Notes: a model not told the origin generated them from the letters alone. DNA of 64,000 nt from Nitrosomonas sp. Nm84 (GCF_003201565.1 NZ_QJJP01000018.1:1-64000); one strand, 5' to 3'; positions 33,590 through 44,273 are shown, counted from the stretch's first letter. Numbers and translations are program-made.

Positions 33590-36500
33590 ATGATGAATGA
33601 TCGTGTATCAGCGTGGCTGGATAACCTTGGCCTCAGTATGTATCGCGAGTCGTTTCAAGACAACGCGATCACTTGGGATGTTCTACCCGATCTGAATGCA
33701 GACGATCTGAAGGGAATGGGTGTCTTACTAGGTCATCGAAAAAAACTCTTGCGCGCGATTGCCCAATTGTCACAAAGCGATGAAGTGACAGATCCGAAGG
33801 TTATGCCCGTTGCCGTCATGGCGGAAGAGCAACCATTTCCTCCCGAACGAGATCAAGCAGAACGTCGCCAGTTGACGGTGATGTTTTGTGATCTTGTGGA
33901 TTCAACAGCACTGTCTAGCCGGTTGGATCCTGAAGATCTCCAGGAGGTGATTCGGCGCTTTTTAGACACTTGTGGCCAAGCGATTGGCCGGTTCGATGGC
34001 TATATCGCAAAATATATGGGAGATGGAATGTTAGTCTATTTTGGCTATCCCCATGCCCACGAAAACGATGCGGAACGAGGGGTACATGCCGGACTAGCTA
34101 TTCTGGATGAAGTGAAGATGCTTAATCGAGACAATCCCCATCCACCATTCGGTATTGCTGTACGAATCGGGATCGCGACTGGTCAAGTTGTAGTCGGCGA
34201 ACTGATGGGTCAGGACATTGCCAAGGAACGCTCAGTGTTCGGCGAAACCCCAAATCTCGCTTCCCGCCTCCAAGCACTGGCTAAACCCGATCAATTGATC
34301 GTTGATCCGGCGACGAAACGGCTTGTCGGAAAAGAATTCGAATTCTTGAATCTTGGCGTCTTTTCACTGAAAGGGTTCGACACGTCTGTCGAGGCTTGGC
34401 GGGTTCTAAGTATTAGGCTGTCGGCCAGCCGGTTTGATTCCTATCGTTCCAGCCAATTAACCAAATTTGTCGGCAGAGAACAGGAGATGTCACTCCTGTT
34501 GGGTCGTTGGCGCGAGACCGTCGGTGGCGAAGGACAGGTCATGCTCCTAAGCGGTGAGGCCGGCATTGGAAAATCGAGAATGGCCCATAGTCTGTGTGAT
34601 CGCCTTGCAGATGAACCGTACCAGACGATTCAATTTCAATGTTCACCGTACCATACCAATACCGTACTCTATCCGGCGATTACTTTTCTACGGCAAGCTG
34701 CGGGACTCACAAGCCAGGACAGCGTGCAGGTGCAACTGCAAAAGCTTGATGCTCTCGCTCGCGAAAGCGCAATCCACAACCAGGATATGGTGTCATTACT
34801 GGCGGACCTGCTCTCGATCGAAGGCGATCACTTGAATTCACTGCTCAATGTGTTATCAGAAAAACGCAAGGACATGACACTGGAAGCACTCGTGCAATAT
34901 CTACAAGGGCAAGCCGATCACGGCCCAGTGTTGTTCATTGTGGAAGATGCCCATTGGCTTGATCCAACAACGCTGGAACTGATCATGCGAATCATGGGCC
35001 ACATCGGGCAGATGCGTGTGTTGCTGTTGATCACCTCTCGACCCGGCTTCAAACCGGTGTGGTCGGAATACAGTTACGTGACGTCCCTGACGCTCAGTCG
35101 GCTTCCACGCCGAGATAGCGCTGAATTTCTTGCGACGATGACAAGAGGAAAAGCGCTTCCGCTTGAAGTGCAACAGGCGATTCTAGCTAAAGCGGATGGC
35201 ATACCGCTATATATCGAAACATTGACGGAAAATGTGCTTGAATCTGGATTGCTAACGGAGGGAAACGATTCATTTACGTTGAATGGTTCCTTAAAGGGAT
35301 TGACCATTCCAGACAATTTGCAAGCGTTGCTCATGGAACGGGTAGATCGGTTGGGATCGTCCAAAGGGATTGTTCAAATCGGTGCAGCAATAGGGCGTGA
35401 ATTCAGCTACGAACTGTTACAGGCCATAGCCGAAATGCCGGACAGCCAGTTGAAAAATGCCCTCGACTTGATCGTCGCGTCTGGACTTATTTTCCAAGAG
35501 GGCGAAATACCTCTTGTAACATACCACTTTAAGCATGCACTCATGCAAGACGCGGCCTACAGCATGCTAGCCAAAAAACCCCGGCAAGCACTTCATGCTC
35601 GCATTGCCGAAGCCCTAGAGGGTAGGTTTCCTGAATGGGCAAATCTGGAACCGGAACTCCTGGCTTATCATTATGAGCAGGCAGGTTTGACTGGTCCGGC
35701 AATTGATTATTGGCATCGCGCGGCTCGTCGCGATGCGGAACGATCAGCCAATATCGAAGCGCTCCATCATTTTAATCAGGCGCTAGCGTTGCTGAAGGAT
35801 CTGCCGCAAGACCTGGAGCGCAATGCTTTGGAGTTGGAGCTCTTACTCGCACGTGGAGTCCCCATGCTATCCGTCAAAGGCTATGCATCCGACGACGTGG
35901 AACACAATTACCAAAGAGCAAAGGATTTGTTACAAGAGAACAGCGGTTCCGTGCAACAATTTCTAGCCATTCGAGGATTATGGGCCTTTTATTTGGTTAA
36001 AGGACAACTCGCCAATGCACGCGGTTTAGCTGAAAATCTCTATACACTGACTCGCCACGAGCAAAACTTGGATTTACTGATTGAAGCGTATCATGCCTTA
36101 GGTGTGAGCTGTTTCTTTCTTGGTCGGTTTGACGAAGCAAAAACCCATCTGCTCGTCGCAAAATCCCTACATGATCCGAATCAACAGCGTTCACAAATCT
36201 TCTTCTACGGCCAAGATCCCGGAATAACCGCGAGGGCTTTCCTGGCCAGGACATTTTGGATATTAGGCGAAGTTGACCAAGCTGAATCTCTAGCACAGGA
36301 GGCGATTGGCATGGCGAGAGAGTTGGAACACCCATTTACCCTGGTTTTTGCCTTAACATCCCTGTCTTGGCTTTACTCCACGCTTCGTAACACGGAAAGA
36401 ACGCTGGAGCTCACCGACGAGGCGATTGCGGTTTCCACACAATACTCATATAAATTGGGGTTGGCGTGGGCGACGTCTTTCCAAGGTTGGGCGTTGGCTA

Positions 36501-36985
36501 AAAATGGACAAGAAGAAGGTCTCGCCAAGTTAATTAACGGGCTTTCCGCTACCCGAGCTACAGGTGCAAGTACCAACAACACGTTTACATGGGCGCTTCT
36601 GGCAGAAATCTATTTACGTAGCAATAGAATTGACGAAGGCTTGGCCGCCATTGAGGAGGCGCTAAAGCTTGCTGTCCCTGGGGGAGAACTGTTTTGGCAC
36701 GCGGAACTGCTTCGACTGAAAGGCGAACTGCTGCTGAGACAGCCCGACGAATCAGTCCAGGAAGCAGAAGAGTGTTTGTGTGAAGCCTTGAAGATCGCGC
36801 AGGAACAGCATGCAACAATGCTTGAACTTCGAGCCACCACGAGTTTGGCCAAACTTTGGAGAAAACGCAGTAAAGTGGATGATGCTAAACGCATCTTAAA
36901 TGCTGTGTGCTCCAGATTCAACGAGCGTGTCGACAACCTCGACTTGATTGAAGCGAAAAAAATCCTTGAACAGCTTAGTGTGTGA
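33590..36985 (+). CDS. SAM domain-class III nucleotide cyclase-AAA ATPase-TPR protein
   Basis: This 1131-residue signalling protein has, in order, a SAM domain (about 1-62, VSAWLDNLGLSMYRESF), a class III adenylate/guanylate cyclase domain (about 90-270, with metal-binding FCDLVDSTALSS and KYMGDGMLVYFG), an AAA/NTPase module (Walker A LLSGEAGIGKSRM near 320, Walker B VLFIVEDAHWLDP near 445), and a long C-terminal TPR-like helical region (about 680-1131). The architecture is known from large bacterial cyclases; the ATPase and repeats probably integrate signals. Product (cAMP or cGMP) cannot be read from sequence alone. No partner is evident. An IS3-family element begins 40 bp downstream. Confidence 0.92.
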   Translation: MMNDRVSAWLDNLGLSMYRESFQDNAITWDVLPDLNADDLKGMGVLLGHRKKLLRAIAQLSQSDEVTDPKVMPVAVMAEEQPFPPERDQAERRQLTVMFCDLVDSTALSSRLDPEDLQEVIRRFLDTCGQAIGRFDGYIAKYMGDGMLVYFGYPHAHENDAERGVHAGLAILDEVKMLNRDNPHPPFGIAVRIGIATGQVVVGELMGQDIAKERSVFGETPNLASRLQALAKPDQLIVDPATKRLVGKEFEFLNLGVFSLKGFDTSVEAWRVLSIRLSASRFDSYRSSQLTKFVGREQEMSLLLGRWRETVGGEGQVMLLSGEAGIGKSRMAHSLCDRLADEPYQTIQFQCSPYHTNTVLYPAITFLRQAAGLTSQDSVQVQLQKLDALARESAIHNQDMVSLLADLLSIEGDHLNSLLNVLSEKRKDMTLEALVQYLQGQADHGPVLFIVEDAHWLDPTTLELIMRIMGHIGQMRVLLLITSRPGFKPVWSEYSYVTSLTLSRLPRRDSAEFLATMTRGKALPLEVQQAILAKADGIPLYIETLTENVLESGLLTEGNDSFTLNGSLKGLTIPDNLQALLMERVDRLGSSKGIVQIGAAIGREFSYELLQAIAEMPDSQLKNALDLIVASGLIFQEGEIPLVTYHFKHALMQDAAYSMLAKKPRQALHARIAEALEGRFPEWANLEPELLAYHYEQAGLTGPAIDYWHRAARRDAERSANIEALHHFNQALALLKDLPQDLERNALELELLLARGVPMLSVKGYASDDVEHNYQRAKDLLQENSGSVQQFLAIRGLWAFYLVKGQLANARGLAENLYTLTRHEQNLDLLIEAYHALGVSCFFLGRFDEAKTHLLVAKSLHDPNQQRSQIFFYGQDPGITARAFLARTFWILGEVDQAESLAQEAIGMARELEHPFTLVFALTSLSWLYSTLRNTERTLELTDEAIAVSTQYSYKLGLAWATSFQGWALAKNGQEEGLAKLINGLSATRATGASTNNTFTWALLAEIYLRSNRIDEGLAAIEEALKLAVPGGELFWHAELLRLKGELLLRQPDESVQEAEECLCEALKIAQEQHATMLELRATTSLAKLWRKRSKVDDAKRILNAVCSRFNERVDNLDLIEAKKILEQLSV

Positions 36986-37071
36986 AATTTAAGTGCAAGA
37001 AGTAGCGTTTAACCAATATTTTGACGTGGTTTAATGAAACCGGACACTCCAGTTAAGAGAAAATAGCTTAA

Positions 37072-37380
37072 TTGGAGGAAGAAATGGTAACGAGAAAACA
37101 ATATACAAAAGAATTTAAATTAGATGCTATCAGCCTGGTATTGGATCAGGGCCATACGACGTCAGAAGTATCCCGAAGTCTGGAGATCACGCCCAATATG
37201 TTGAGGAGGTGGATCAGGGAATACCAGGCAGATGATGCTGATCAGTCATTCCGGGGTAATGGGAAACTGACGCCGGAGCAAGAAGAAATCCGGCAGTTGA
37301 AAGCGCAAGTCAAGCAGCTCAAGCTGGAGAGGGAAATACTAAAGGAAGCGACGGTCTTTTTCGCGAAAGAAACGAAGTGA
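37072..37380 (+). CDS. IS3-family transposase OrfA
   Basis: This 102-residue DNA-binding subunit has an N-terminal helix-turn-helix (YTKEFKLDAISLVLDQGHTT, then RSLEITPNMLRRWIREYQ) and a leucine-zipper-like coiled coil (EIRQLKAQVKQLKLEREIL) ending in KEATVFFAKETK, the standard IS3-family OrfA layout. It overlaps orfB by 4 bp (GTGA). In this family OrfA also joins OrfB through programmed -1 frameshifting to make the active transposase. Confidence 0.93.
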   Translation: MEEEMVTRKQYTKEFKLDAISLVLDQGHTTSEVSRSLEITPNMLRRWIREYQADDADQSFRGNGKLTPEQEEIRQLKAQVKQLKLEREILKEATVFFAKETK

Positions 37381-38255
37381 AGTATTCGTTCATTACCCAA
37401 AGGAAAAAGACCTATCCTGTTGGCCTGATGTGCCAACTCATGGGTGTAAGTCGTAGCGCCTACTATGATTACGTTCGGTGCGTTGATAATTGTTCTGAAA
37501 GTCAGCGGCACGAGGAAATACTTGAAGCGGTTCGGGATATAGCAAAATTCAGCAATTATAGTTATGGTAGCCGCAGAATCGGAAAAGCGCTAAATGCGCT
37601 GGGTTATCGGGTTGGTCGCTGGAAAGCTCGAAGCCTGATGCGGGAGGCCGGTGTGCAAGTCAAGCATCGCAGGAAATACAAAGTGACAACCAATAGCGAT
37701 CACAAACAGCCGGTATTCGACAACAAGCTAAATCGGCAGTTTGATGTTGCAGCCCCCAATCAAGTCTACGTTGGCGACATAACCTACATTTGGACTCGGG
37801 AAGGCTGGTTGTATCTGGCTGTGGTCATTGATTTATTTTCCAGGAAAGTGGTCGGCTGGAGCATGAGTCCAAGAATGAAAGCCAGACTGGTATGTGATGC
37901 ATTAAGAATGGCTATCTGGCAGCGCCAGCCGCAAGCAGGACTGATAGTACATTCGGATCGCGGGTCGCAATATGCCAGCAGAGAGTACCGGAAGCTTCTG
38001 GAAATACATGGCTTTATGGGTAGTATGAGTCGCACCGGCGATTGTTTCGACAATGCTGTGGCAGAAAGCTTTTTCGGCAGCCTCAAACAGGAGCGAATCC
38101 ACTGGCGCCATTATCAAACCCGTTATGCAGCTCAGCAAGATGTGTTGCAGTACATTTCCATGTTTTATAATAGTCATCGACTGCACTCATACTTGGGGTA
38201 CAAGAACCCAAATCAATATGAGGTAGAAATTGAAAGCGTAAAGAAAGTTGCTTAA
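37377..38255 (+). CDS. IS3-family transposase OrfB (DDE integrase)
   Basis: This 292-residue catalytic subunit begins at GTG overlapping the orfA stop. It has the HTH_21 region (SRSAYYDYVRC, YGSRRIGKALN), then the retroviral-integrase-like core with the DDE triad in YVGDITYIWT, VHSDRGSQYASREY and FDNAVAESFFGSLKQE. It ends with the IS3-typical YNSHRLHSYLGYKNPNQYE. All catalytic residues are present, so the element may be active. It is a different copy from the IS3 remnant at 94-207. Confidence 0.94.
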   Translation: MKYSFITQRKKTYPVGLMCQLMGVSRSAYYDYVRCVDNCSESQRHEEILEAVRDIAKFSNYSYGSRRIGKALNALGYRVGRWKARSLMREAGVQVKHRRKYKVTTNSDHKQPVFDNKLNRQFDVAAPNQVYVGDITYIWTREGWLYLAVVIDLFSRKVVGWSMSPRMKARLVCDALRMAIWQRQPQAGLIVHSDRGSQYASREYRKLLEIHGFMGSMSRTGDCFDNAVAESFFGSLKQERIHWRHYQTRYAAQQDVLQYISMFYNSHRLHSYLGYKNPNQYEVEIESVKKVA

Positions 38256-38445
38256 CTGAGTTGTCCGGTTTTACTTGACCATGTCATTTCCCTCGCAAAT
38301 AGCGTTGAACTTGAATTGAATTGATACCAACAAATCAGCATAAGTCCAATACTAACTTGCGATCTTTTCCTAACACTGTATATCTTCATTACTTTACAAA
38401 AATATCCAGTTAAACTATCGCACTTTCTAAATCCGCATCGCTTTT

Positions 38446-38865
38446 ATGGACGAACAATCAAGCCTGCTAGCGTTATTTACCAGCAGTTTCCTAGCTGCCA
38501 CGCTGCTTCCTGGTGGATCTGAGGCTGTGCTTGTGGGTGTTTTGCTGGCATACCCTGAACTTCACTGGCAAGCGCTTATTTGGGCAACGATAGGCAATAC
38601 ACTGGGCGGCATGAGCTCGTATTTGATCGGCCGGTTTTTACCGGATGAAAAAGCACTGTTAAAGAAATCGAATGGAAATTTACGCGGCTTGGGGTGGGTA
38701 CGTCGGCATGGCACCCCTATACTGCTGCTGTCTTGGGCACCACTTATTGGTGATTTATTATGCGTTGCTGCGGGGTGGCTGCGCACCAATTGGCTATGGG
38801 CGCTAATATTTATCGCGATTGGCAAATTTGCGCGCTATTGGGTGATCGCTACTGCCATGAATTGA
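38446..38865 (+). CDS. YqaA-family (DedA-like) inner membrane protein
   Basis: This 139-residue protein is mostly hydrophobic, with segments LLALFTSSFLAATLLPGG, LIWATIGNTLGGMSSYLIG and a C-terminal LWALIFIAIGKFARYWVIA. GGMSSYLIGRFLP and LLSWAPLIGDLLCVAAGWL are typical of the YqaA group within the SNARE-associated/DedA superfamily, small membrane proteins linked to lipid transport or envelope homeostasis. It is separated from the IS element by about 165 bp and converges on grxD. Confidence 0.85.
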   Translation: MDEQSSLLALFTSSFLAATLLPGGSEAVLVGVLLAYPELHWQALIWATIGNTLGGMSSYLIGRFLPDEKALLKKSNGNLRGLGWVRRHGTPILLLSWAPLIGDLLCVAAGWLRTNWLWALIFIAIGKFARYWVIATAMN

Positions 38866-38876
38866 AAATTATACGG

Positions 38877-38908
38877 CTCAGTTTACTCATATTGATGAAT
38901 AAACTGAG
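38877..38908. terminator. Bidirectional hairpin between yqaA-like gene and grxD
   Basis: CTCAGTTTA (38877-38885) pairs with TAAACTGAG (38900-38908), with TCAT/ATGA adding pairs inside the loop. It lies between convergent genes. There is no strong U-tract on either side, so termination strength is uncertain. Confidence 0.55.
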
Positions 38909-38944
38909 TCGCCATTAACAGCCTGCTAAATTATTTAACTGATA

Positions 38945-39253
38945 TCAGTTTTCGAACAATTTCTGTAGCTCTCCGGACTGATACATTTCAGTCACGATAT
39001 CCGAGCCGCCAATAAACTCTCCATTCACATACAGTTGAGGAATCGTTGGCCAGTTTGAATAATCCTTAATGCCTTGCCTGATTTCCGGATCTGCCAGTAC
39101 ATCAACCGCATAAATACTATCAACACCACACGCTTTAAGAATATTCACCGCATTTGCAGAAAATCCACACTGGGGCTGTTCTAGCGAGCCCTTCATATAG
39201 AGAACTACTGGATGGGTGGTAATTTGTTGTGCGATTAAATCTTCAACGTTCAT
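38945..39253 (-). CDS. grxD: Monothiol glutaredoxin Grx4
   Basis: This 102-residue protein has the CGFS active site in [13 protein letters not shown] near residue 30, the cis-Pro segment [20 protein letters not shown], and the usual length of single-domain monothiol glutaredoxins. These bind a glutathione-coordinated [2Fe-2S] cluster as dimers and deliver it to target proteins. It is last in the run hemA-prfA-prmC-grxD, with a 105-bp gap before it that could contain its own promoter. Confidence 0.95.
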   Translation of the reverse strand: MNVEDLIAQQITTHPVVLYMKGSLEQPQCGFSANAVNILKACGVDSIYAVDVLADPEIRQGIKDYSNWPTIPQLYVNGEFIGGSDIVTEMYQSGELQKLFEN

Positions 39254-39358
39254 AGTGCTAGTTTCTCCAAGAGGTTATTCCTAAAAAAAGTTTTTTGTAT
39301 TTGTACAAAAACAGTGCCATTAAATTCCATGCCAGAAACGCATTGTCCGCTTATGCGC

Positions 39359-40201
39359 TTATGATGAAACATTCATCTGACCGCCACTCACGCGCATTAT
39401 GCCAGCCAAATCGGGGTAGGAACAAATATTACTAAAATCTACATGCTGCAACAATTGCCGGCATTCATCAGCCTGATCATAACCGTGTTCCAATAACAAC
39501 CATCCGCCGCTTACAAGATACTTAGGTGCAATCTCGATGATATGTCGAATGCATGCCACACCATCACTACCTGCAGATAAAGCAATCTGTGGTTCAAAGC
39601 GCAGGTCACCTTGTCGCAGGTGAGGATCATTTTCTGCCACATACGGCGGGTTCGATATAATCAGATCGAATTTCTGCGCCGAAAGTTCATCAAACCAACT
39701 TCCCATGACCCAGCTAAGATTGTCCACTTGTAGATTTTTGGCATTCCATCGGGAAACAGCGAGCGCATCCGCTGATACATCAACTGCAACAACTTGTATT
39801 TGAGGGCGGTGCTTGGCAAGCGTAATAGCAATCGCACCGCTTCCCGTTCCCAAATCAAGTACTTTGAGAGGCTGACCAACAGGTATCCGCTCCAATGCCA
39901 ATTCAATCAGCAATTCAGTTTCTGGGCGAGGAATTAAAACCGCTTCGGTCACTTTAAAAGTCAGATCGTAAAATGCACGCTCCCCTGTCAAATAGGCAAT
40001 CGGTATACCATCAATCCGCCGCTTAACCAAGCGAGAAAAATCTTCAATCTGCTGTGGCACCAGCACTTGGTCCGGATAAGTCAGTAAAAAAGCATGGTCG
40101 ACATTTAATACATGCTGCAACAGCATACGCGCATCCAATCTATCGATAGTGCGATAAGCTTCTGTTAACGCTTGTGCAATGGTAACGGCAACGACTTGCA
40201 T
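39359..40201 (-). CDS. prmC: Release factor glutamine N5-methyltransferase
   Basis: This 280-residue SAM-dependent enzyme methylates the Gln of the GGQ motif in release factors 1 and 2. It has an N-terminal helical substrate domain, the SAM loop VLDLGTGSGAIAITLAKHRP near residue 114, and the catalytic FDLIISNPPYVAEND near residue 180. It follows prfA, whose product is its substrate, by 35 bp, the standard bacterial arrangement. Confidence 0.96.
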   Translation of the reverse strand: MQVVAVTIAQALTEAYRTIDRLDARMLLQHVLNVDHAFLLTYPDQVLVPQQIEDFSRLVKRRIDGIPIAYLTGERAFYDLTFKVTEAVLIPRPETELLIELALERIPVGQPLKVLDLGTGSGAIAITLAKHRPQIQVVAVDVSADALAVSRWNAKNLQVDNLSWVMGSWFDELSAQKFDLIISNPPYVAENDPHLRQGDLRFEPQIALSAGSDGVACIRHIIEIAPKYLVSGGWLLLEHGYDQADECRQLLQHVDFSNICSYPDLAGIMRVSGGQMNVSS

Positions 40202-40236
40202 ATCAATGCACTGTCACATCATCAACGTCATGTTAA

Positions 40237-41316
40237 TTATTCTTGTACTGAAGCTGCCAGCAATTCCGCTTGGTGTTCAGCTACCAGCGCCGAGCATAGC
40301 TCATCGATGTCACCATCCATGATCTGATCCATTTTATAGAGTGTCAGATTGATGCGATGGTCCGTCACACGCCCTTGAGGAAAATTATACGTGCGGATTC
40401 GCTCCGACCGTTCGCCGGTACCGACGAGTGATTTTCTAGTCGCCGCTTGCTCTGCATGGTGTGCGCGCATCTGTTTGTCGTGAATACGTGCCGCCAGTAC
40501 GCTCAGCGCTTGCGCCTTGTTTTTATGTTGCGAGCGTCCATCCTGACATTCCACCACGATACCGGTCGGTAAATGGGTTACGCGTACCGCCGAATCAGTT
40601 TTGTTGATATGTTGACCACCCGCGCCGGAAGCACGAAATGTATCGATACGCAATTCAGAGGGATTCAGTATCACTTCGCTGACTTCATCCGCCTCGGGCA
40701 TAACAGCCACGGTACACGTTGACGTATGTACCCGCCCTTGCGTTTCAGTGACCGGCACACGTTGAACACGGTGGCCACCCGATTCAAATTTAAGCCGGGA
40801 ATAAGCGCCTTGGCCTATAATTTTAGCGATGATCTCTTTATAACCGCCAATATCAGACAAACTTTGTGAAATGATTTCTACCTGCCAGCCTCGTCTCTCT
40901 GCATAGCGTGAATACATCCGAAACAGATTGCCTGCAAATAAGGCAGATTCATCCCCGCCGGTTCCTGCGCGAATCTCCAGAAAAATATTGCGTTCATCGT
41001 TAGGATCTTTCGGGAGTAACTGCTTCTGTATTTCTGATGCAATTCTTATCAGTTTCTCTTTTCCAGACTGTATCTCGGTTTCGGCAAAAGCGCGCATTTC
41101 CAGATCAGCATGCATTTCCCGTGCGGTTTGCATATCCTGTTCGCTTTGCTGATAGGCGCGATAGAGTTCAACAATGGGGACAATCTCAGCGTGCTCGCGC
41201 GTAAGCTTGCGATAATTATCGAGGTCTGCTGTCGCAGTTTGGCTGCTCAGTAATTGATTTAATTCTTCCAACCGCACACTCAGACGAGTGAGCCGTTCCG
41301 TGATATTTTTGTTCAT
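40237..41316 (-). CDS. prfA: Peptide chain release factor 1
   Basis: This 359-residue protein recognises UAA and UAG stop codons and triggers peptide release. The stop-codon tripeptide PxT appears as PVT in [17 protein letters not shown], and the catalytic GGQ is in [18 protein letters not shown]. Size and order are normal. It overlaps hemA by 4 bp (ATGA), so the two are translationally coupled. Confidence 0.97.
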   Translation of the reverse strand: MNKNITERLTRLSVRLEELNQLLSSQTATADLDNYRKLTREHAEIVPIVELYRAYQQSEQDMQTAREMHADLEMRAFAETEIQSGKEKLIRIASEIQKQLLPKDPNDERNIFLEIRAGTGGDESALFAGNLFRMYSRYAERRGWQVEIISQSLSDIGGYKEIIAKIIGQGAYSRLKFESGGHRVQRVPVTETQGRVHTSTCTVAVMPEADEVSEVILNPSELRIDTFRASGAGGQHINKTDSAVRVTHLPTGIVVECQDGRSQHKNKAQALSVLAARIHDKQMRAHHAEQAATRKSLVGTGERSERIRTYNFPQGRVTDHRINLTLYKMDQIMDGDIDELCSALVAEHQAELLAASVQE

Positions 41317-42566
41317 TGTGGGCGATGCAATTGGTACAGTCGATTGATCAGCTCGACTAATTCCTCACGTTCATCCGCCGCTGCGTGATTCAATGCACTC
41401 GAAGGTACGTGCAAGAATTTATTGGTCAGACTATTACTCATTGCTTCAATAACTTTTCTCGGGTCTTCACCCTTCTCCAGTAGCTTATGTGCACGGGCTA
41501 ATTCGTGTCGGCGATAGCGTTCGCCCTGATCACGTAATGCACGGATGGTTGGAACCATTTCCCGCGTTGACATCCAACGCATGAAATCCACCACATTCGA
41601 ATCAATAATCGTTTCAGCTTGGGCGACTGCATTCTGACGCGAATCCAAACCCTCTTTTACAATGTCAGATAAATCATCAACATAGTAGAGAAACACATCA
41701 TCCAGTTCCGCCACTTCAGATTCAACATCGCGCGGCACGGCCAAATCGACAATAAACAGCGGGCGATGCTTACGGATCTTGATGGCACGTTCTACCATGC
41801 CTTTACCCAGAATTGGTAACGGACTTGCCGTACAAGTCACAATGATGTCGTGTAGTGCCAACTGCTCCGGCAGATCACTCAGTGTAATGGCTTGTGCATC
41901 AAAGCGATTGGCCAATGCTTCTGCACGCTCCGTGGTACGGTTCGCCACGGTAATTTTCTTTGGATTACGGGCGGCAAAGTGATTAGCGCATAACTCAATC
42001 ATCTCCCCTGCTCCGATGAACAGCACACGCTGCTCACCAATATCACCAAAAATCCGCTCAGCCAAACGCGCAGCGGCGGCGGCCATCGATACCGAATTGG
42101 CACCGATCTCGGTTGAAGTACGAACTTCCTTGGCCACGTAAAATGTGCGTTGAAACAGTTTGTGTAGCAACAAACCCAACGTACCTGCATGCTCTGCTGA
42201 TTTCACGGCGCTTTTTAGTTGACCCAGTATTTGCGGCTCGCCCAAGACCATGGAATCCAATCCGCTGGCAACCCGGAATGCATGCTTCACGGCTTTTTCG
42301 CGCGGCAGTTTGTATAAATAAGGATCCAACTCACGCGTCGGCAGATGATGAAAATCTGCCAGCCAAATCATGGCGTCTTCGGGCTTATCTGTACAGCAGT
42401 ACACTTCCGTACGGTTACAGGTGGACACAATCGCAGCTTCTTTGATGGGGTTGCGTCCTACCAAATCATGCAATGCGTGTTCCATTGTATTTTCAGGAAA
42501 AGTAATCTGCTCACGCACGTCCAGCGGCGCAGTATTATGGTTGATACCAAAGGCAAATAACTGCAT
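41313..42566 (-). CDS. hemA: Glutamyl-tRNA reductase
   Basis: This enzyme of 417 residues reduces glutamyl-tRNA(Glu) to glutamate-1-semialdehyde, the first committed step of tetrapyrrole synthesis. The catalytic Cys is in [12 protein letters not shown] near residue 50, the NADPH-binding fold in [17 protein letters not shown] near residue 185, and the C-terminal dimerisation helices end in LINRLYQLH. Heme supply matters in ammonia oxidisers because of their many c-type cytochromes. It leads the operon hemA-prfA-prmC. Confidence 0.97.
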   Translation of the reverse strand: MQLFAFGINHNTAPLDVREQITFPENTMEHALHDLVGRNPIKEAAIVSTCNRTEVYCCTDKPEDAMIWLADFHHLPTRELDPYLYKLPREKAVKHAFRVASGLDSMVLGEPQILGQLKSAVKSAEHAGTLGLLLHKLFQRTFYVAKEVRTSTEIGANSVSMAAAAARLAERIFGDIGEQRVLFIGAGEMIELCANHFAARNPKKITVANRTTERAEALANRFDAQAITLSDLPEQLALHDIIVTCTASPLPILGKGMVERAIKIRKHRPLFIVDLAVPRDVESEVAELDDVFLYYVDDLSDIVKEGLDSRQNAVAQAETIIDSNVVDFMRWMSTREMVPTIRALRDQGERYRRHELARAHKLLEKGEDPRKVIEAMSNSLTNKFLHVPSSALNHAAADEREELVELINRLYQLHRPQ

Positions 42567-42613
42567 GGAGGATAATATTAGTCAAATTAATCAATTGGTA
42601 AAAATGGCCTGTC

Positions 42614-42643
42614 ATTATAGTATTAGCGACTGCTAAATGCCAT
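42614..42643 (-). promoter_or_regulatory. Predicted promoter of the hemA-prfA-prmC operon
   Basis: On the minus strand ATGGCA (42638-42643) and TATAAT (42614-42619) are 18 bp apart. The -10 is perfect, the -35 matches four of six. The start of transcription would be about 40 bp before the hemA ATG. Confidence 0.5.
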
Positions 42644-42710
42644 CAATGAAAATAATTTATTTTCCTATATTTGTACTAGGCTATTAGGCCATTCTATTAA
42701 CAGACTATTA

Positions 42711-43208
42711 TTAATGCCATGGCGTAATCGGAATAATCGAAATGCTGTTTTTAGGTGATCCTTCAATAATCCTGTCGCTATACGCTAAATATATCAGCAC
42801 ATTTCTCTTGGGATCATAAAATCGCACCACCTGCAATGATTTGAACAACAGTGATGTGCTTTTCTTAAAGACTTCCTCACCATCTTCCTTGCCGTTCTTC
42901 ACTTTTTCCGGTAGCGAAATGGCACCAATCTGACGACACGCAATGGAAGCATCCGCAGTATCTTCCGCCACACCCACCATTCCTTTAACGCCTCCTGTTT
43001 TTGCCCGGCTTAAATAACACGTCGCCCCTGGAATCTCGGGATCGTCAAATGCTTCAACGACAATTTTATCATTCGTTCCCAACATCTTGAATACCGTTGA
43101 AACACTACCGATTTCCTCTGCCAGCAGTATGCCTGGCGAAGACAGAATTAGCGCCAACATGAAATTAATCAATCCGTTCCTTTTGTTAATTTTTGCCTGA
43201 AACTTCAT
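42711..43208 (-). CDS. creA: CreA-family periplasmic protein
   Basis: This protein of about 165 residues has a signal peptide ([20 protein letters not shown]) and the CreA core: [40 protein letters not shown] and later [18 protein letters not shown]. CreA is a conserved periplasmic protein of unknown function in many proteobacteria. The ATG at 43208 is chosen since GGGAGAA sits just before it; an earlier ATG at 43232 lacks this. Conserved cysteines (in GATCYL and ASIACRQ) may form a disulfide. Confidence 0.9.
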   Translation of the reverse strand: MKFQAKINKRNGLINFMLALILSSPGILLAEEIGSVSTVFKMLGTNDKIVVEAFDDPEIPGATCYLSRAKTGGVKGMVGVAEDTADASIACRQIGAISLPEKVKNGKEDGEEVFKKSTSLLFKSLQVVRFYDPKRNVLIYLAYSDRIIEGSPKNSISIIPITPWH

Positions 43209-43288
43209 CGTTGTTCTCCCATTATTCATCACTAAAGTTGCTCATTTTCCATCAATCCGACAATGCTGTGTAATATTTTTACTTATTG

Positions 43289-43774
43289 TTAGGCATGAAT
43301 CTCAACCTGGGTTCCGGTTCTAACCAGATCAAACAGTTCCAATAAATCGTCATTTCGCATGCGGATGCATCCGATTGACCCCGGCTTACCCATCTCCGCG
43401 CTGTCCGGGCTGCCATGAATATAAATGTAACGGCGCATCGTGTCGACTGAGCCCAATCGATTAAAGCCGCGTTCGCAACCCGACAACCATAAAATGCGCG
43501 TCAAAATCCAATCTCTTTTCGGATATTGCTGACCTAATTCCGAACTATAAATTTCACCGGTTGGTCGCCGCTTGATAAAAACAGTATTCACTGCCTGCCC
43601 CGCGCCAATCTTGGCACGAATGATGTGATTTCCCAACGGCGTACAAAAACTGCCATATTCCTGCCCGGTGCCTTTTTTTGCCGATGAAATCAAATATCGC
43701 TTGATGACTTCTCCTTGCTCATTCAATACATCAAGCTGTTGGGTAGCAATGCTAATGGTTATTTTCATCATCAT
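43289..43774 (-). CDS. L,D-transpeptidase (YkuD domain)
   Basis: This 161-residue protein is a bare YkuD domain. The catalytic signature HGSPDSAEMGKPGSIGCIRM near residues 120-139 contains the active His, Ser-Gly-Cys type nucleophile and Arg. The N-terminal KITISIATQQLDVLNEQGE is the typical first hairpin. No signal peptide or lysin motif is seen, which is unusual for an enzyme that should act on periplasmic peptidoglycan; short forms in other proteobacteria share this trait. It starts 1 bp after the tadA stop and is probably co-translated with it. Confidence 0.9.
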   Translation of the reverse strand: MMMKITISIATQQLDVLNEQGEVIKRYLISSAKKGTGQEYGSFCTPLGNHIIRAKIGAGQAVNTVFIKRRPTGEIYSSELGQQYPKRDWILTRILWLSGCERGFNRLGSVDTMRRYIYIHGSPDSAEMGKPGSIGCIRMRNDDLLELFDLVRTGTQVEIHA

Positions 43775-43775
43775 C

Positions 43776-44273
<498 letters not shown>

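Larger units (their letters stand above)
37027..38281 (+). mobile_element. IS3-family insertion sequence, apparently intact
   Basis: Imperfect terminal inverted repeats were matched by eye: TGGTTTAATGAAACCGGACA at the left and its counterpart ending in CCGGTTTTACTTGACCA at the right, continuing to AGTTAAG on both inner sides. Between them lie orfA and orfB with all catalytic motifs. No target site duplication is apparent with these boundaries (ACG against TGT), so either the exact ends are off by a few bases or the insertion is old. Confidence 0.8.

Noticed and set aside
42567-42710. Attachment site or tRNA near hemA
   Set aside because: Only a promoter-like pair is visible; there is no tRNA end or direct repeat.
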